Made by a program: the position numbers and the translations under genes. From Welwitschia mirabilis (taxonomy: Eukaryota > Gnetophyta > Gnetopsida > Welwitschiales), in assembly GCA_051453625.1 (NCBI GenBank), contig JBOZIK010000001.1, positions 161,670,768 through 161,734,767 of the forward strand: a stretch of DNA of 64,000 nt, given 5' to 3'. How positions within the stretch are numbered: the stretch's first letter is position 1; every line of letters starts with the position of its first letter. Below the pieces are notes generated by a model. That model was not told the DNA's origin. It saw nothing but the letters and a program-made list of their open reading frames with translations, and ran no database searches. Shown in pieces: positions 11,456 to 22,764 of the stretch.

Positions 11456-11599
11456 TCTTTGCAATTAAATAACTGTATCCTATTTTATCTTCTTATCCTA
11501 CTCCTTGATATGATGACATCATGAATTACCTTATGACTATGAAAACTCCTTAGCATTGGAATCATAATTAATGTAAAACTTTTATCCATAGGATTGGTA

Positions 11600-12725
11600 A
11601 CTATAAATGGAATAAACCCCATTTTTATAGATGTTACAAAGATCAAATTATGCATAAATGTATACCTGAATGGAAACCCTTAGAAATCTTAAAACTTTAT
11701 CATGGTGAATTATGTGGAGGACACTTTAGTGGCCAAACAACTGTCATGAAGATCCTTCACTTTGGTTTTTATTAGCCTACTCTTTTCAAAGATTTATTTG
11801 ACTTTTCTAGGAAGTGTGATTCATGTTAATACTATGGTAGCCTAACTCATTTTCATGATATGTTCTTCAAACCCATACTTGAATGTGAACCTTTGATTAT
11901 TAGAGAATTAACTTTGTAGGCCTAATTATACAACCTTCCCATGAGAAAATCTATCTCCTTATAGATGTGGATTATATTACTAACTAGGTTGAAGTGTTTC
12001 TACTACAAAAAATAATGCTCGAACCATTTGAAACTTTGTTCAAACTCATATATTTCAATGATTTGGTTTTTCATCATTATTATTAGTGATTAAGGAACTC
12101 ATTTCATTAATCATCTCTTTCAAAAACTTCTTTTATCCATTAGTGTTAAACATAGAATTGCTTGTGCCTATCATTCTCAAACCAATGGTCAAGCTAAAAA
12201 TGCAACTAGAGAAATATAAAAAAAAAATCTTCAAAAATAAGTATCTGTCAATAAGAAAACTTAGTTCTCTAAACTTAATGATGTTCTTTAGGATTATCAT
12301 ACTACTTGTCATAAATATCTAGGTTTCTTACCCTATAAACTTGTGTATGACAAGGTGTGTGTGTTACTAGTTAATGTTTGCTATAATTCTTATTGATCCA
12401 TCCATCAACTTAACCTTGTTAGCTTGAATGAAAATCTTAAAATTCAACTAGCCCAACTTAACCATTTAGATGAAAAATGTACTTATTCTTTACATCATCA
12501 ACTCATTCATAAAACTCAAGCCAAGTTTAGACATGATAAAAAGATTATTCATAAATAGTTTGAACTTTCTTTTACATAATACCTTTTACACAACAAATTA
12601 ACTTATAAATGGTTAGGTCCTTATCTTATAAAGAAAGTACACTCAAATGGATCAGTTTAAATCTCCGATCTAAACACTAGAGAAATCCAAAAGATTAATA
12701 GACAAAGGTTAAAACTTTATTGAGT
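11600..12725 (+). pseudogene. Element 1 integrase, decayed
   Basis: The HHCC zinc-binding domain is complete: HGELCGGHFSGQTTVMK and, 23 residues on, CDSC (11701-11830), with a Trp codon turned into TAG at 11773. In the core, first aspartate VDYIT (near 11969) and second aspartate ISD.GTHF (near 12087) remain, but the catalytic Glu in the NGQ.E motif has become Lys (NGQAKNATREI, near 12187). A C-terminal region follows to about 12720. Ten or more stops are present. Confidence 0.85.
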
Positions 12726-13149
12726 TATCTCCTGATGAAACCTTAAACATGATAGAAGCACTTATTTTGAAAGCCCCTATTTATGAGGAGGACCTTTCTT
12801 TTGCCATTATCTAAATTCTTTCTTAACTTATTCTTTAGGTAAACATCATGTTATCACTTAAAAATCTTTAACTTAACATCTGTATTTGGTTATAAAGTTT
12901 TCATGATTAGTAATATTTTACTTGGGCATTTTACAATCAAAAGATTGGATTCATCTAGTTTTTAGATATTGATATGTCTATGAAATTTATTTCAAAAGGA
13001 AGATTCTTTGATTCTTTTATTCTCTTTTAATGATGTGAGTAAATTAGTTATTTTTACATGTTCTTACTTTGTTACTCATCTCATTTCTTTACTTTTATCC
13101 TTACAAGTACTTGGTCATGTGGAATAAGATTAAAAAATAATAATAATAA

Positions 13150-13521
13150 GGAAAACCATGCTCTTTCATGTTATATCTCCAAAACATGGTATTCATGATG
13201 TCCTACTACAAGCTTACTAAGGCAAATATTCCCAAGAGGGGCCTTTGGCAGTGTGATATGATAGCTGTGAAAACTCCACTGGAGGGTTAGTTGGCCATGC
13301 TTTATAGTTCTTTACTCCTCTGATAGTGGTTATACTCCCTTCATCATGAAAAGATAAATTGTATTTCAATGCTATGAGATTAGTGGTATCCCTGGTATCA
13401 TCAAAGGTATTGCTTAATTTTNNNNNNNNNNNNNNNNNNNNNNNNNNNNNNNNNNNNNNNNNNNNNNNNNNNNNNNNNNNNNNNNNNNNNNNNNNNNNNN
13501 NNNNNNNNNNNNNNNNNNNNN

Positions 13522-13571
<50 letters not shown>

Positions 13572-13921
13572 ATAAGAAGATGAAAAACCATGCTCTTTCA
13601 TGTTATATCTCTAAAACATGATAATTATGGTGTCCTACCGCAAGCATGAGGCAAATATTCCTAATAGGGGCCTTTGGCAGTGTGATATGGTAGCTGTGGA
13701 AACTCTATTAAGGCTTTAGTTGGCCATGTTATGCAGGTTCTTACTCCTTTNNNNNNNNNNNNNNNNNNNNNNNNNNNNNNNNNNNNNNNNNNNNNNNNNN
13801 NNNNNNNNNNNNNNNNNNNNNNNNNNNNNNNNNNNNNNNNNNNNNNNNNNAAAATATATTGCATTTCGAGGCTATGAGATTAGTGATATCCTTGAAGTCA
13901 TCAAAGGTATTATTAATTTTT
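13150..13921. repeat. Tandem duplication, ~430-bp unit, with gaps
   Basis: Unit A (13154-13421) and unit B (13587-13921) both run CCATGCTCTTTCATGTTATA, GGGGCCTTTGGCAGTGTGAT, TTAGTTGGCCATG and GCTATGAGATTAGTG. Element 2 has the same block once (37980-38235). Both units break at 100-N gaps, so copy number is uncertain. Confidence 0.8.
13525..13568. repeat. (GA)n microsatellite
   Basis: About 22 uninterrupted GA units directly after the gap 13422-13521, between the two duplicated units. Confidence 0.95.
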
Positions 13922-15307
13922 AAACTTATTTTTCTTTATTTATTTCTAGTACTTCCACATGATCACTTTACTTTCTGGATTCTAGTGATTATTTTGATAT
14001 GGTAACTGTAAGTTCCTATTTTAAAACAACTTTTTATCTTATTATTCATTGTTTGATAACATTAGCATACTCGACATCGTCATAACCATTGCCTATTCAA
14101 GTGAAACTTTATTAATTTTTACATTATGTCATGCATTATTATCAAGTGATTTTATGATTTTTTCTAAGGGAATTTGTTAAGTTAGCATTTAGGATAAGAC
14201 AATAATATTCTTCATGTTCCTAGTTGTCCATTTTCATTTTTGTTTTTATTTAGTTGTTTTGTTGGATTTTCAAAGTCATTCTTCCTACTTTTTCAGCATC
14301 ATATTATGGATCTAATCATTTTCTAGTTCCTTATCATTTATACATAAAATTTTTATAGAGGTGTGTTGTTTTCTTTCTGATAGGTTTTCATGATTTAATG
14401 AGTTCTAGTTTTTCATGCATCAAGCACATTTGAGGAGTCTTTGGGCATTGTTTCTTTCCATTCAGTGCATTTCCTTCTACTATCACTTTTTCCTTTTCCA
14501 TCATGAGATTGTTTTTTAGGATGTTTCTTTGCTTTTTCCCTGCTTTCTATCTTCTTTCTTTTGTTTTTTTGAATTTATGATTTTTTTGATTTCATCTTCC
14601 TCTCTAAACAGCTGATTTGATGACTGTTGTTCCACGCTATCATCCCAATGACAGAGGGGATAATACTCCTCCTATATTTTTGGTATAATTTGAGACATCT
14701 TGCTTCTTCTATTAGGGAGAGAGGGTAGGATACCTTTCTGGGTGTTAATCTATACTTATCCGCACAAATTCTTTTACTTTCTAAGCTATCATGATCTGAC
14801 TTTATGATGGATTATTTGGATGAGTTTTCTAAATTTTTGAAGAATTTATGAACTTTATCGTGCAGGGTTTAGCAGCACACTTACAAGTTTTCCATAGCCA
14901 TGTTTTTAGATCATTTAAAATGTGCTATCTCTACTTTTATCCTTTTCCTTTTTGATGACACTAAGTTGGAAACATTGTTGTTTGGAAAATAACACTACTT
15001 AATCCTGTTACAATAGTCCATTATCACTATTTCTATTATATGCATACATAGCTTCATTTTATAAGCTATCAAAGTTACATTTTTATAATTTCTTATGTGT
15101 ATGACATTCATTTATTCTATAATAACATGCTTAAGTAGGGGGATTAGGAAAATTTTTTAGCATTTATATCAATTACCTATGGATGTTATCATTTTTTTTA
15201 CATGAGTTAATGGAACTCAAATTACATTCTTTCCAGCACTGTTTTATCTTAGTCAAATTGACTTGTAATCTAGTTTATTGCTTGCTTTATCAGGGACTGA
15301 CAAGGCT

Positions 15308-15317
15308 AAGTAGGGGG
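15308..15317 (+). other. Element 1 polypurine tract
   Basis: AAGTAGGGGG, three bases before the 3' LTR start. Element 2 has AAGTGGAGGG in the same place. It primes plus-strand DNA synthesis. Confidence 0.8.
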
Positions 15318-15320
15318 TTA

Positions 15321-16789
15321 TGTTGTAATGCCAGTTTATAGGAATTTGATGATGTATTTTGAGTACTTTTGCAGGACATTCACATAAGTTTTGATGCAAT
15401 ACTAATAACTATGGAGATATGACAGGATTATCAGTAAAACATGTAAACCTTAGCATTTTTGATAGTTTCTTAGGCCTATTCTAACACTGCATATTTAGAA
15501 GAAGGACTTCATGATGCAAAAAGACAGACTTACCTTGGAGATTAGAGAAAAGAAAGATCTTTGTCTCCTATATGATCCCCATAACAGGTAGGACAACAAC
15601 ATTGCTAACATGAATAGAAGCCACAAGGTTGATAGCAGTACATGGATCATATGGAAACATGTGGCACACAGAGTCATCCCCTATGTTATACCCACAATAG
15701 TCAGGACAAATACTCTGCTAACATGGACATAAGTTGCAGGGTTAACAGTGGGGCATGAAGGCATGTGGCACATGGTGACATCCCTTATGTTGTCCCAACG
15801 ATAGGGGAGATGATAGTTTCTTTCGCATGTTTGAAAGAAATTTCTTTGTAAATGGGATCAAGTGACTCATGTGGATTGTTAGGGTTTTGTTTCCCATATT
15901 TAGGGTTTTGTTTCTAAAACTTCAAATTAAAAACTATAAATACCCTTCCCCTCCTTTGTTTCTAGGCCATCTTTTGTACCCAATACTTGTAATGGAGGAT
16001 TAAAAGGCAAGAGATCCATCTAGAGCTATAGAAAGGAGTCTTCTTGATGTTAGGCTGAGTCTCTTCCATTAAAGTGTTGTTATTATATTCTCGTCCATTA
16101 AAGTGTTGTTATTATATTTGTAAGTGGATTTAATGTTCTTGAATACTCATTGAATTAATATAATTTCTCTTTTCATTTGAATTCTATGAATGTCCCTTAT
16201 GATTTACATTGATCATAGTTATTTACAATAACTCTGTGATTTATCTAGATCATAAGGGTAACCTTTGTTAAGGTTGATCTTGGTTAGTAGTAGATTTACA
16301 TTATTTTTTCATTCCATTTCATATTGCATTCCGTATCTTACTTGGATAGATCTTATAGTTTATATTGGTTAAGAACTAGTGGCTACTCTTCTTAATTGAT
16401 ATAAGTTATAGAGAAGGTAATTTTTATGATAGAAGGACTAGGATCTAAGTAGAATTCATTTCTATTTCCATTCACTGCATTTCATATTCATTCATCTTGT
16501 ATTATTATTTACTTTTAATTATTAANNNNNNNNNNNNNNNNNNNNNNNNNNNNNNNNNNNNNNNNNNNNNNNNNNNNNNNNNNNNNNNNNNNNNNNNNNN
16601 NNNNNNNNNNNNNNNNNNNNNNNNNCAGTTATTAAAAGATATAAATACTAAAAATACCTTTGGAAATCAATTCTCTAACTCTAAACCTAGTGCCTTCATT
16701 GGACTATGACATTTGGATGAACTCCCATCTATACTACTATGTGCTTTTCTGCAAGTTATTTGATTTACAGGTTTACCTAAAGAGCTTAA
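15321..16789 (+). repeat. Element 1 3' LTR
   Basis: Starts TGTTGTAATGCC. It holds the ~105-bp repeat array (15561-15825), TATA box (15935-15942) and a downstream region with a small duplication of TCCATTAAAGTGTTGTTATTATAT (16067-16112). A 100-N gap lies at 16526-16625. The right end was set by the GGTAT duplication at 16790-16794. A CA end at 16800 is an alternative without a matching duplication. Confidence 0.8.
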
Positions 16790-16794
16790 GGTAT

Positions 16795-19000
16795 ATTACA
16801 TAGTCGTCTCCTTTATAGTCTATAGACTAATTACATTACCTATTAAGATTACACAAGCTAATCATTTCATGTTCACTCCTTTGAATAAGGCCTTCATTTA
16901 ATAAATAACTTCTTAAAGCTTAATAATTATTTTCATAATGTTCCACATGTAAGAGTTCCACATTTTCATATTGATTCTCTTTGATGGTTTCATATTTAAA
17001 ATCCTCATCATATGATGGATTACAATGCTCATACATATGTGTAATAGACACCCATTTAACCTCTATTTCTTCATCTGTCCTTTCCAAATCATGTTTGATA
17101 TCTATAAATGAAGGATGAAAAAGTAGTTGAGCCTAATAATAGGCCATCCATTTGTCATCATCTCTATTGGGTTGCACACAAAACCTAGGAATATCACTAA
17201 TAATTTTATGTTTCTTTCTTAGATGCTAGGCATCATCTCCTCTCTTCATTGGATTAAATACATAATATTTTATACAATTGAATAATGACATGCTTTTCAT
17301 TTGCAATGACCTATTTGGATACTAATTTACCAATGTAGTATACTATGTTATGCATCCATAATAGCCCTTTATATTACTTTTTCATAGAGCTTCTTAGATA
17401 CATTAAGCAATACAATTATCCTATCACTTTCAATTAAGGGAGGTTCTATAACATGTGGTATGTTTCCATAGCTTCAATATCATGATCTGCTGTAGTATTA
17501 TCATTAGTATTTCATAAGCTAAAATAACATGATAAATGAGATGTTTAACTTGTGATATCTCCATTAACATGTTAAAATATGACTTTGATATCTTCTCCAA
17601 CTTTGCGGCATACTTTTCAATATACTGTATAGTAACATATTTATTAGGCAAAGGTTGAAAGTCTAGGATCATTCTCCATGTTTATAGAATCATTCTGTTA
17701 TGAACATTTAACCTATCATCATCTCTCCTTGGCTCATACTTCTTATTATTTTCGTCTATATACAGCTTAGAATCATAAGATTACAACTCCCATAAAATGT
17801 TATATTTACATGAATTAATTAGTATCTATAAATTAAAGACATTTAGTCTTAAAAGAGTAGTAGTATATGGGTACCTACACATCTTTTGACCATTTCACCT
17901 TTTCAAACATGCTCCTAGCTTACCAACCATATGTATTTGAATACTATTTAATAAGGTTATATCATCTTGTTCTAGTTGTATCTATTTGAGATCCTCTTTT
18001 TGCAATTGACATGGATGAGGATCCATGTTTCTTCTTGGGGCTTGTAGAAGTGAAAATTATTATAATGTTTAAAACATAGTAATTAACTAAACATCTAATA
18101 AAGAAGATACAACTTTTACTTATAGCATTATCTACCACACTCATTAAATCTATTATCTAAAAATCTCTTAGCATTTGCTATACTATATCATACTCTAATT
18201 AATTTGTTTCATGTGAAGCATTCCTTTTATTCATAGAAACTCATGTACATGTATAAAACCTCTATGTTATCATTTAAAAAATTTTTCATAGTTTATAACA
18301 TTAAATTCCTTTATTAGAATTACCTCTCTAAATTTTTTATGATAGTTATACATGTGCTCTAAGATAATGTGTGGGTTATCAATGATGTTTTGCATTTGTC
18401 ATCTTCTAGATTTAGATGGATATTTTGATTGTTTACTAGATATGATATTATGTAGATCTGATAAATAGAAATGTCTAGCACTTAAAATGAAGAATATTGT
18501 AGGAATTCTAAGATGGGTAACCATATCTAATAGTTTGCATTTGATGCCCAGTAGAAAGCTGTGGCTCTTAGAGAGCTTTCATATCTTATTATGTGGATGG
18601 ATAATTATTCATTTGTTAATGTAATTTGTCTATTATAATTGGAACATCGATTATATTTTTTTGAAAAACACTATTGTAAAACCAAGTAACATGTGTCCCA
18701 TAATCATGTTAAACATCTAATACCTAGAACAACAAATAATTTATAAATGGTTTAAAATTTATTCCATTAAATTCATTAACGAATTAAACAAATTAGCAAG
18801 TACTTACTGAAATCTTAGATGATGAATAAATCTTCCATCTTTATATCTAAAATACTCTTTGCAAATCCATGTATCTTAACATTCTTAGCACTCGATGTAT
18901 GAGTATTACACTTACTTGTAGGAAACAATTATGGAAATGATGTTGATAACATACCTCTAGTTAAACTAATTGATTAATTACTCTACTAGTAATGGTCATT
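16795..19000 (-). pseudogene. Helitron Rep (HUH, two-tyrosine) N-terminal part, decayed
   Basis: Reading leftwards: a Helitron_like_N block with LRIPTIFFILSARHFYLSDL (about 18560-18500), QNIIDNPHI (about 18400) and FREVILIKEFNVINY. Then QHRGFIHVHEFL, whose HVH (18243-18251) is the HUH metal-binding motif. Further on are CRYPY (about 17870), YEPRRDDDRLNVHNRMIL (about 17745) and IQYIEKYAAKLEK (17632-17594), the two-tyrosine catalytic motif Y-x-x-K-Y. The linker PRFCVQPN.DDDKWMAYY leads to the insertion point at 16790. Many stops occur. Rep nicks and joins DNA strands in rolling-circle transposition. The helicase half is at 3370-4811. An older, now dead, autonomous Helitron. Confidence 0.85.
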
Positions 19001-20439
19001 GAGCACTTGTTGAAGGATCATTATACAAGTTTTGAAGCCAGTCCTTTATAGCATATAGCTCTCTTTCAAGTTGAGGACATTGTATAGCAACTAAGGATGT
19101 GTGTTAAATGATGTTGAACTTATTTATTTTTAGAAGTAAATAATCAAAATGTATCTTGATCTCTCCTTTCTCTTTACTAAGAGTAATGCCTCAAATCATA
19201 TAAAAGATATTAACATTTCATTGTTACTAATTTCATCCAAGGTAAGCATGTCTATCTTAACATATTAGTAGAAAGGATCATGCTCCTTCTTAAAGCATAA
19301 GGCATGATAAACTCACTTCTTATTAATAATAAAATTATATTCTATCTAATTTGATTCATTCTTTTTGGAATAAGGATGGATATTTGTGTAATTTTAAAGG
19401 GAAAAACCTTTGCAATATGTGACACAGCTTGTAGAAAACTGATTGTGTGCCCTTAATATTTTAGTTGACGACTAGTTGCATGTGTAACTTGAAGTAATTT
19501 AGTTATTATTGATGTAATCATTTTATCAGTTTGTGAAAAATGGAATAAAATAAATGGTCGAGGTCCTAGATTCATGTTATTTAAAGCAGATAAATGTTTA
19601 ATTTCTTCATTAGCAATTATAATTCTTTTCTTTCTCTCATATTAACACCGTTCACAGATAGAACCATGCCTATATTTTAATAGCTCTATATACTGATACA
19701 TTTCATTAAAATTTTGTATGATATTCTTATTTAAATACTCCTATTTCTTCCCAAAATGTCTCAATTCCTTTAGATATATTATAATTATATTTATGTGAGT
19801 CAGGATATGTAAGTTAATCTAAAGTTTGCTTAAGAGCTATTATAGATGAGAGGACATTAAAGTTTGATACGATTACATTATAATGCCTTTTTCGTCATCC
19901 TCTTTATAAGCATGATTATTAATTATGATAACCATCCTATCCCATAAATCTTTTCTATCTCTTTATATAATCTTATGTTCTTGTTAGTGATAAAGGATGC
20001 TTTGTATTAGGCATGTAACTTGTAGATATTATATTATTGTTTAGTGTATGTTCATTATTACTACTAAGGGGTCATTTCTACAAACATGCCTTCCATTTGT
20101 TGATCTAATTCTTACATTATATAATTAAGCATTGTTGTACTATAATACTAGATGATGTAGTACTATGTTAAAGAGATTCATTACTCATGTTATTTAAGAA
20201 CATAAAGAAGAGTGATTTTATTATAAATATATTATTGATGAAGTAGAAAGCTATGAAAAAAATTAACACTTATGTTCTGGATTATTGTTTTCTCTGTTAT
20301 TATTACATATGTTCAAAGAGTTCACTGAGTGAGCAATTTTGCTTTGAAGTCTTTTTCTCTCACAATATCTTCTTTGCCTTTCACGATGTAGAGCTCATTG
20401 GTATTCCATATTGAAATCTATTCTAGAAAAATGAAAATG
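19001..20439. other. Likely 5' part of the Helitron; nothing readable
   Basis: By position this should hold the start of the minus-strand Helitron ORF and its 5' end. I could not read convincing protein homology, and no TC terminus could be fixed. Confidence 0.4.
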
Positions 20440-21480
20440 AATAAAAAAGCTAGCTTTATAAAATAAACTAACTTTAAAAAAATTATGCTCTAGAAAAATT
20501 AATTTAAAACCATACTTAAAAAAATTAAGTTAAGAAAATCTAATTTACAAAAAGCAAACTTAATGTAGAAACATAACCTTGAATCTAAAAAAATAACATT
20601 TAAAAAATAAAGTCAATTTAAGATACTCATTTAAAAAATATGATTTAAAGAATTTTTTCTTAAAAAATTAGTTTATAAAAAACTTAATTTACAAAAACTT
20701 ATATTACAAAATTTAATTTAAAACAAACTTAATCTTAAAAAGTTTAATATAAAGAAAATGAAAATCTAATCTAAATTATGAAGATAATTTTATCATATAC
20801 ATTTAAAAAAATTAATTTTAAAATAGTTATAGCTTAAAAATAATTTAAAAATAAAAAAATTAGAAAAAAATATTTTTAAAAAAACCTAATTTAAACAAAA
20901 CATACTTAATTTAAAAAATTAAATTTCGAAAAAATAATTCAAAGATACTTGTTTTAAGAAAAAAACTTAATTTAAATAAACTAATTTTAATAAAAAACTT
21001 AAAAAATTTAAAAGAAAACCTTAACTTTAAAAAAGCTTAATTTAAGAAAACCTAATTTATGAAAAATAAACGTAATTTAAAAAACTAAACATTTGTTTTA
21101 AAAAAACTTAATTTAGAAAATTTGTTTTATGAAAAACTTAATTTATAAAAAAAAGTATATTTTAAAGAATATATTTAGAAATAAACTTCAAAAATGTTAA
21201 TTTAAGAAAACCTAATTTAAGGAAAACAAAATTAATTTAAGAAATAAAATATAAAAAATACGTTAAAAATAAACTTAATTTAAAGACCTTAATTTTTTAA
21301 GGAAACCTAATTTAAGAAAAACAAACTTAATTTAAAAAGTATATTTTTAGAAATATACTTAACTTAAAAATATTTTTTAAAAAAACTTAAGTTGAAAAAC
21401 TTATTTTTATTAAAAATTATTTTACATAAATTATATTTTTTGAAAAATAGTAAATGGATTATATTAACTTAAAAAAAAAG
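20440..21480. repeat. AT-rich degenerate array of CTTAATTTAAAA words
   Basis: About 1 kb composed of irregular repeats of AACTTAATTTAAAAA and CCTAATTTAAGAAAA, spaced roughly 12-25 bp apart, without a fixed period. The same word builds 1-900. No coding. Confidence 0.75.
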
Positions 21481-21519
21481 AAAAGATACAACATAGCTTA
21501 GAAGTGTTTTTTTTACAAG

Positions 21520-21935
21520 CATGGTAAAAATCTCTGTAATACTCAAAACCCCCAAACATCAGCATCTAATTTTGTTAAGTCGGGGTTCCAATTCTAATCA
21601 GATATAGGCTCAAGGCTAGCATACCCTGAGGGTTTTACAAAAAAATAATATTCATTATGAGCATATCTAGGAGTGAAGATTTGAAAAATGGGATTGACAT
21701 CCATGAACTCTATTTTCTCTTCTTCTTGCTGTTTCATCTCCTCCATTACTGTTTATTCATGTTGCTGCTGCTTTGCTTCTAATACATTATCATTGCACCT
21801 AGGAAACCTAGAGAGGCCATCCTCTTTATCACTTTCTATGTGCTTCCGCAGTTTCCATGGTAGTAGCATAGATCCCCTTGAGATATCTTTTCAAGCTAGA
21901 ATATGTGAATCAATGCACATTTTTCTATGATATAA
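21520..21935 (-). pseudogene. Unrecognised decayed coding segment
   Basis: Reading leftwards from 21935, one frame runs about 125 codons with only a few stops: PWKLRKHIESDKEDGLSRF, a Gln/Glu-rich stretch (EAKQQQHE, then MEEMKQQEEEKIEF), DVNPIFQIFTPRYAHNEYYF and LTKLDADVWGF. It is less A/T-rich than its surroundings. I do not recognise the family. It may be a host gene exon fragment or the C-terminal part of a transposon protein. It lies downstream of the LINE's poly(A), so it is not LINE ORF2. Confidence 0.35.
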
Positions 21936-22746
21936 CAGCCAAATCAACACTTCATGGTGTACTTTGTAGCTTTCAAGAAAATAGTGGAAAGAGTCAGAGA
22001 GAAAGAAAGAAAGATCTATTTGAAACTCCTAAAAGTGAAACTAATCTTATTAAAGTGGTCTTCTAAGGTAAAATATTTTATGATTAAAGTAGCCTAAGAA
22101 TCAAAGGACCTTGATAGATATTTTCTTCTATAGTATTCTTATTTCTTCTACAGAGTTTTCCAAATTAATCTTTCAAAATGAAAAACTATTAAAGCCTTAG
22201 GTACATCCCTTTTCATATTTATACCTTAAAGATTTATGTGAATAGCATCACTAATGGAAGGAATATCAATGTAGATTTGGTATTATCTATTTAAGTGGAT
22301 CTATCATTCTAGTTTTTGAAGAATTATTTAGAGAGATTAGGATTATGTCCTCTGAGACTAAGAATACAAGAGTCCTATCTTATATCCTGGAAGGCCTTCT
22401 AGTATTGCTTATGATTTAGTAGCACAATGTTCTTAGCAGGTTTAGTTCTTAGGATTTCCCCATGTCTTCTAGTGGGTTGAAATCATAATAGCTACTCAGA
22501 TGTAGTTTAGATGCTCCATTCAAGTGTGGTTTGAATGCTTTTAGATGTAAGTTTTCTTATAAAATAAGCTTGGTTTTATTTGTAGGGTTTGGATTATCAC
22601 ATTTTTTATAGACCTAGATTTGATTTAGCTCTTTAATCTGTTTGATGATTTTAAATTTCAACTTTAAGATGGATATTTTTTTCTTTCTTAAAAATAATAT
22701 TGCATCTATGCTTCTACAAAAGCCAAGTACCGATAATTAAGAAGAC
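21936..22746. other. No feature seen
   Basis: Ordinary AT-rich sequence between the coding fragment and the LINE tail, without repeats or frames that I can support. Confidence 0.5.
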
Positions 22747-22764
22747 TTTTTTTTTTTTTTTTTT
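22747..22764 (-). other. LINE poly(A) tail (T18 on plus strand)
   Basis: Eighteen T on the plus strand follow directly after the LINE zinc-finger coding region when read on the minus strand, so this is the 3' tail of a reverse-transcribed LINE. Confidence 0.85.

Larger units (their letters stand above)
12726..15307 (+). other. Element 1 3' spacer, non-coding
   Basis: About 2.6 kb between integrase and the polypurine tract with no readable frame. The equivalent part of element 2 is about 4 kb and carries an extra ORF, absent here. It contains a tandem duplication (13150-13921), a GA microsatellite, two 100-N gaps and one copy of the recurrent word (14638-14664). Confidence 0.7.
4817..16789 (+). 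mobile_element. Athila/Tat-like Ty3-gypsy element 1
   Basis: An LTR retrotransposon of about 12 kb in plus orientation: 5' LTR, gag, protease, reverse transcriptase, RNase H, integrase, a 2.6-kb non-coding spacer, polypurine tract, 3' LTR. The gag motif (PFDLP..DVELRNL), the FMDDF reverse transcriptase site and the TDH..YL..KKD RNase H style are those of the plant Athila/Tat branch. It sits inside a Helitron between Rep and helicase. The 3' LTR end suggested by the duplication (…CTTAA) is not the canonical CA, perhaps through decay. All frames contain stops. Compared with element 2 it lacks the third ORF, and its spacer carries a tandem duplication. Confidence 0.9.

Noticed and set aside
16781-16800. 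3' LTR end of element 1 at the CA of ATTACA (16800)
   Set aside because: No matching target duplication there, whereas GGTAT at 16790-16794 matches 4812-4816. Kept as an alternative only.
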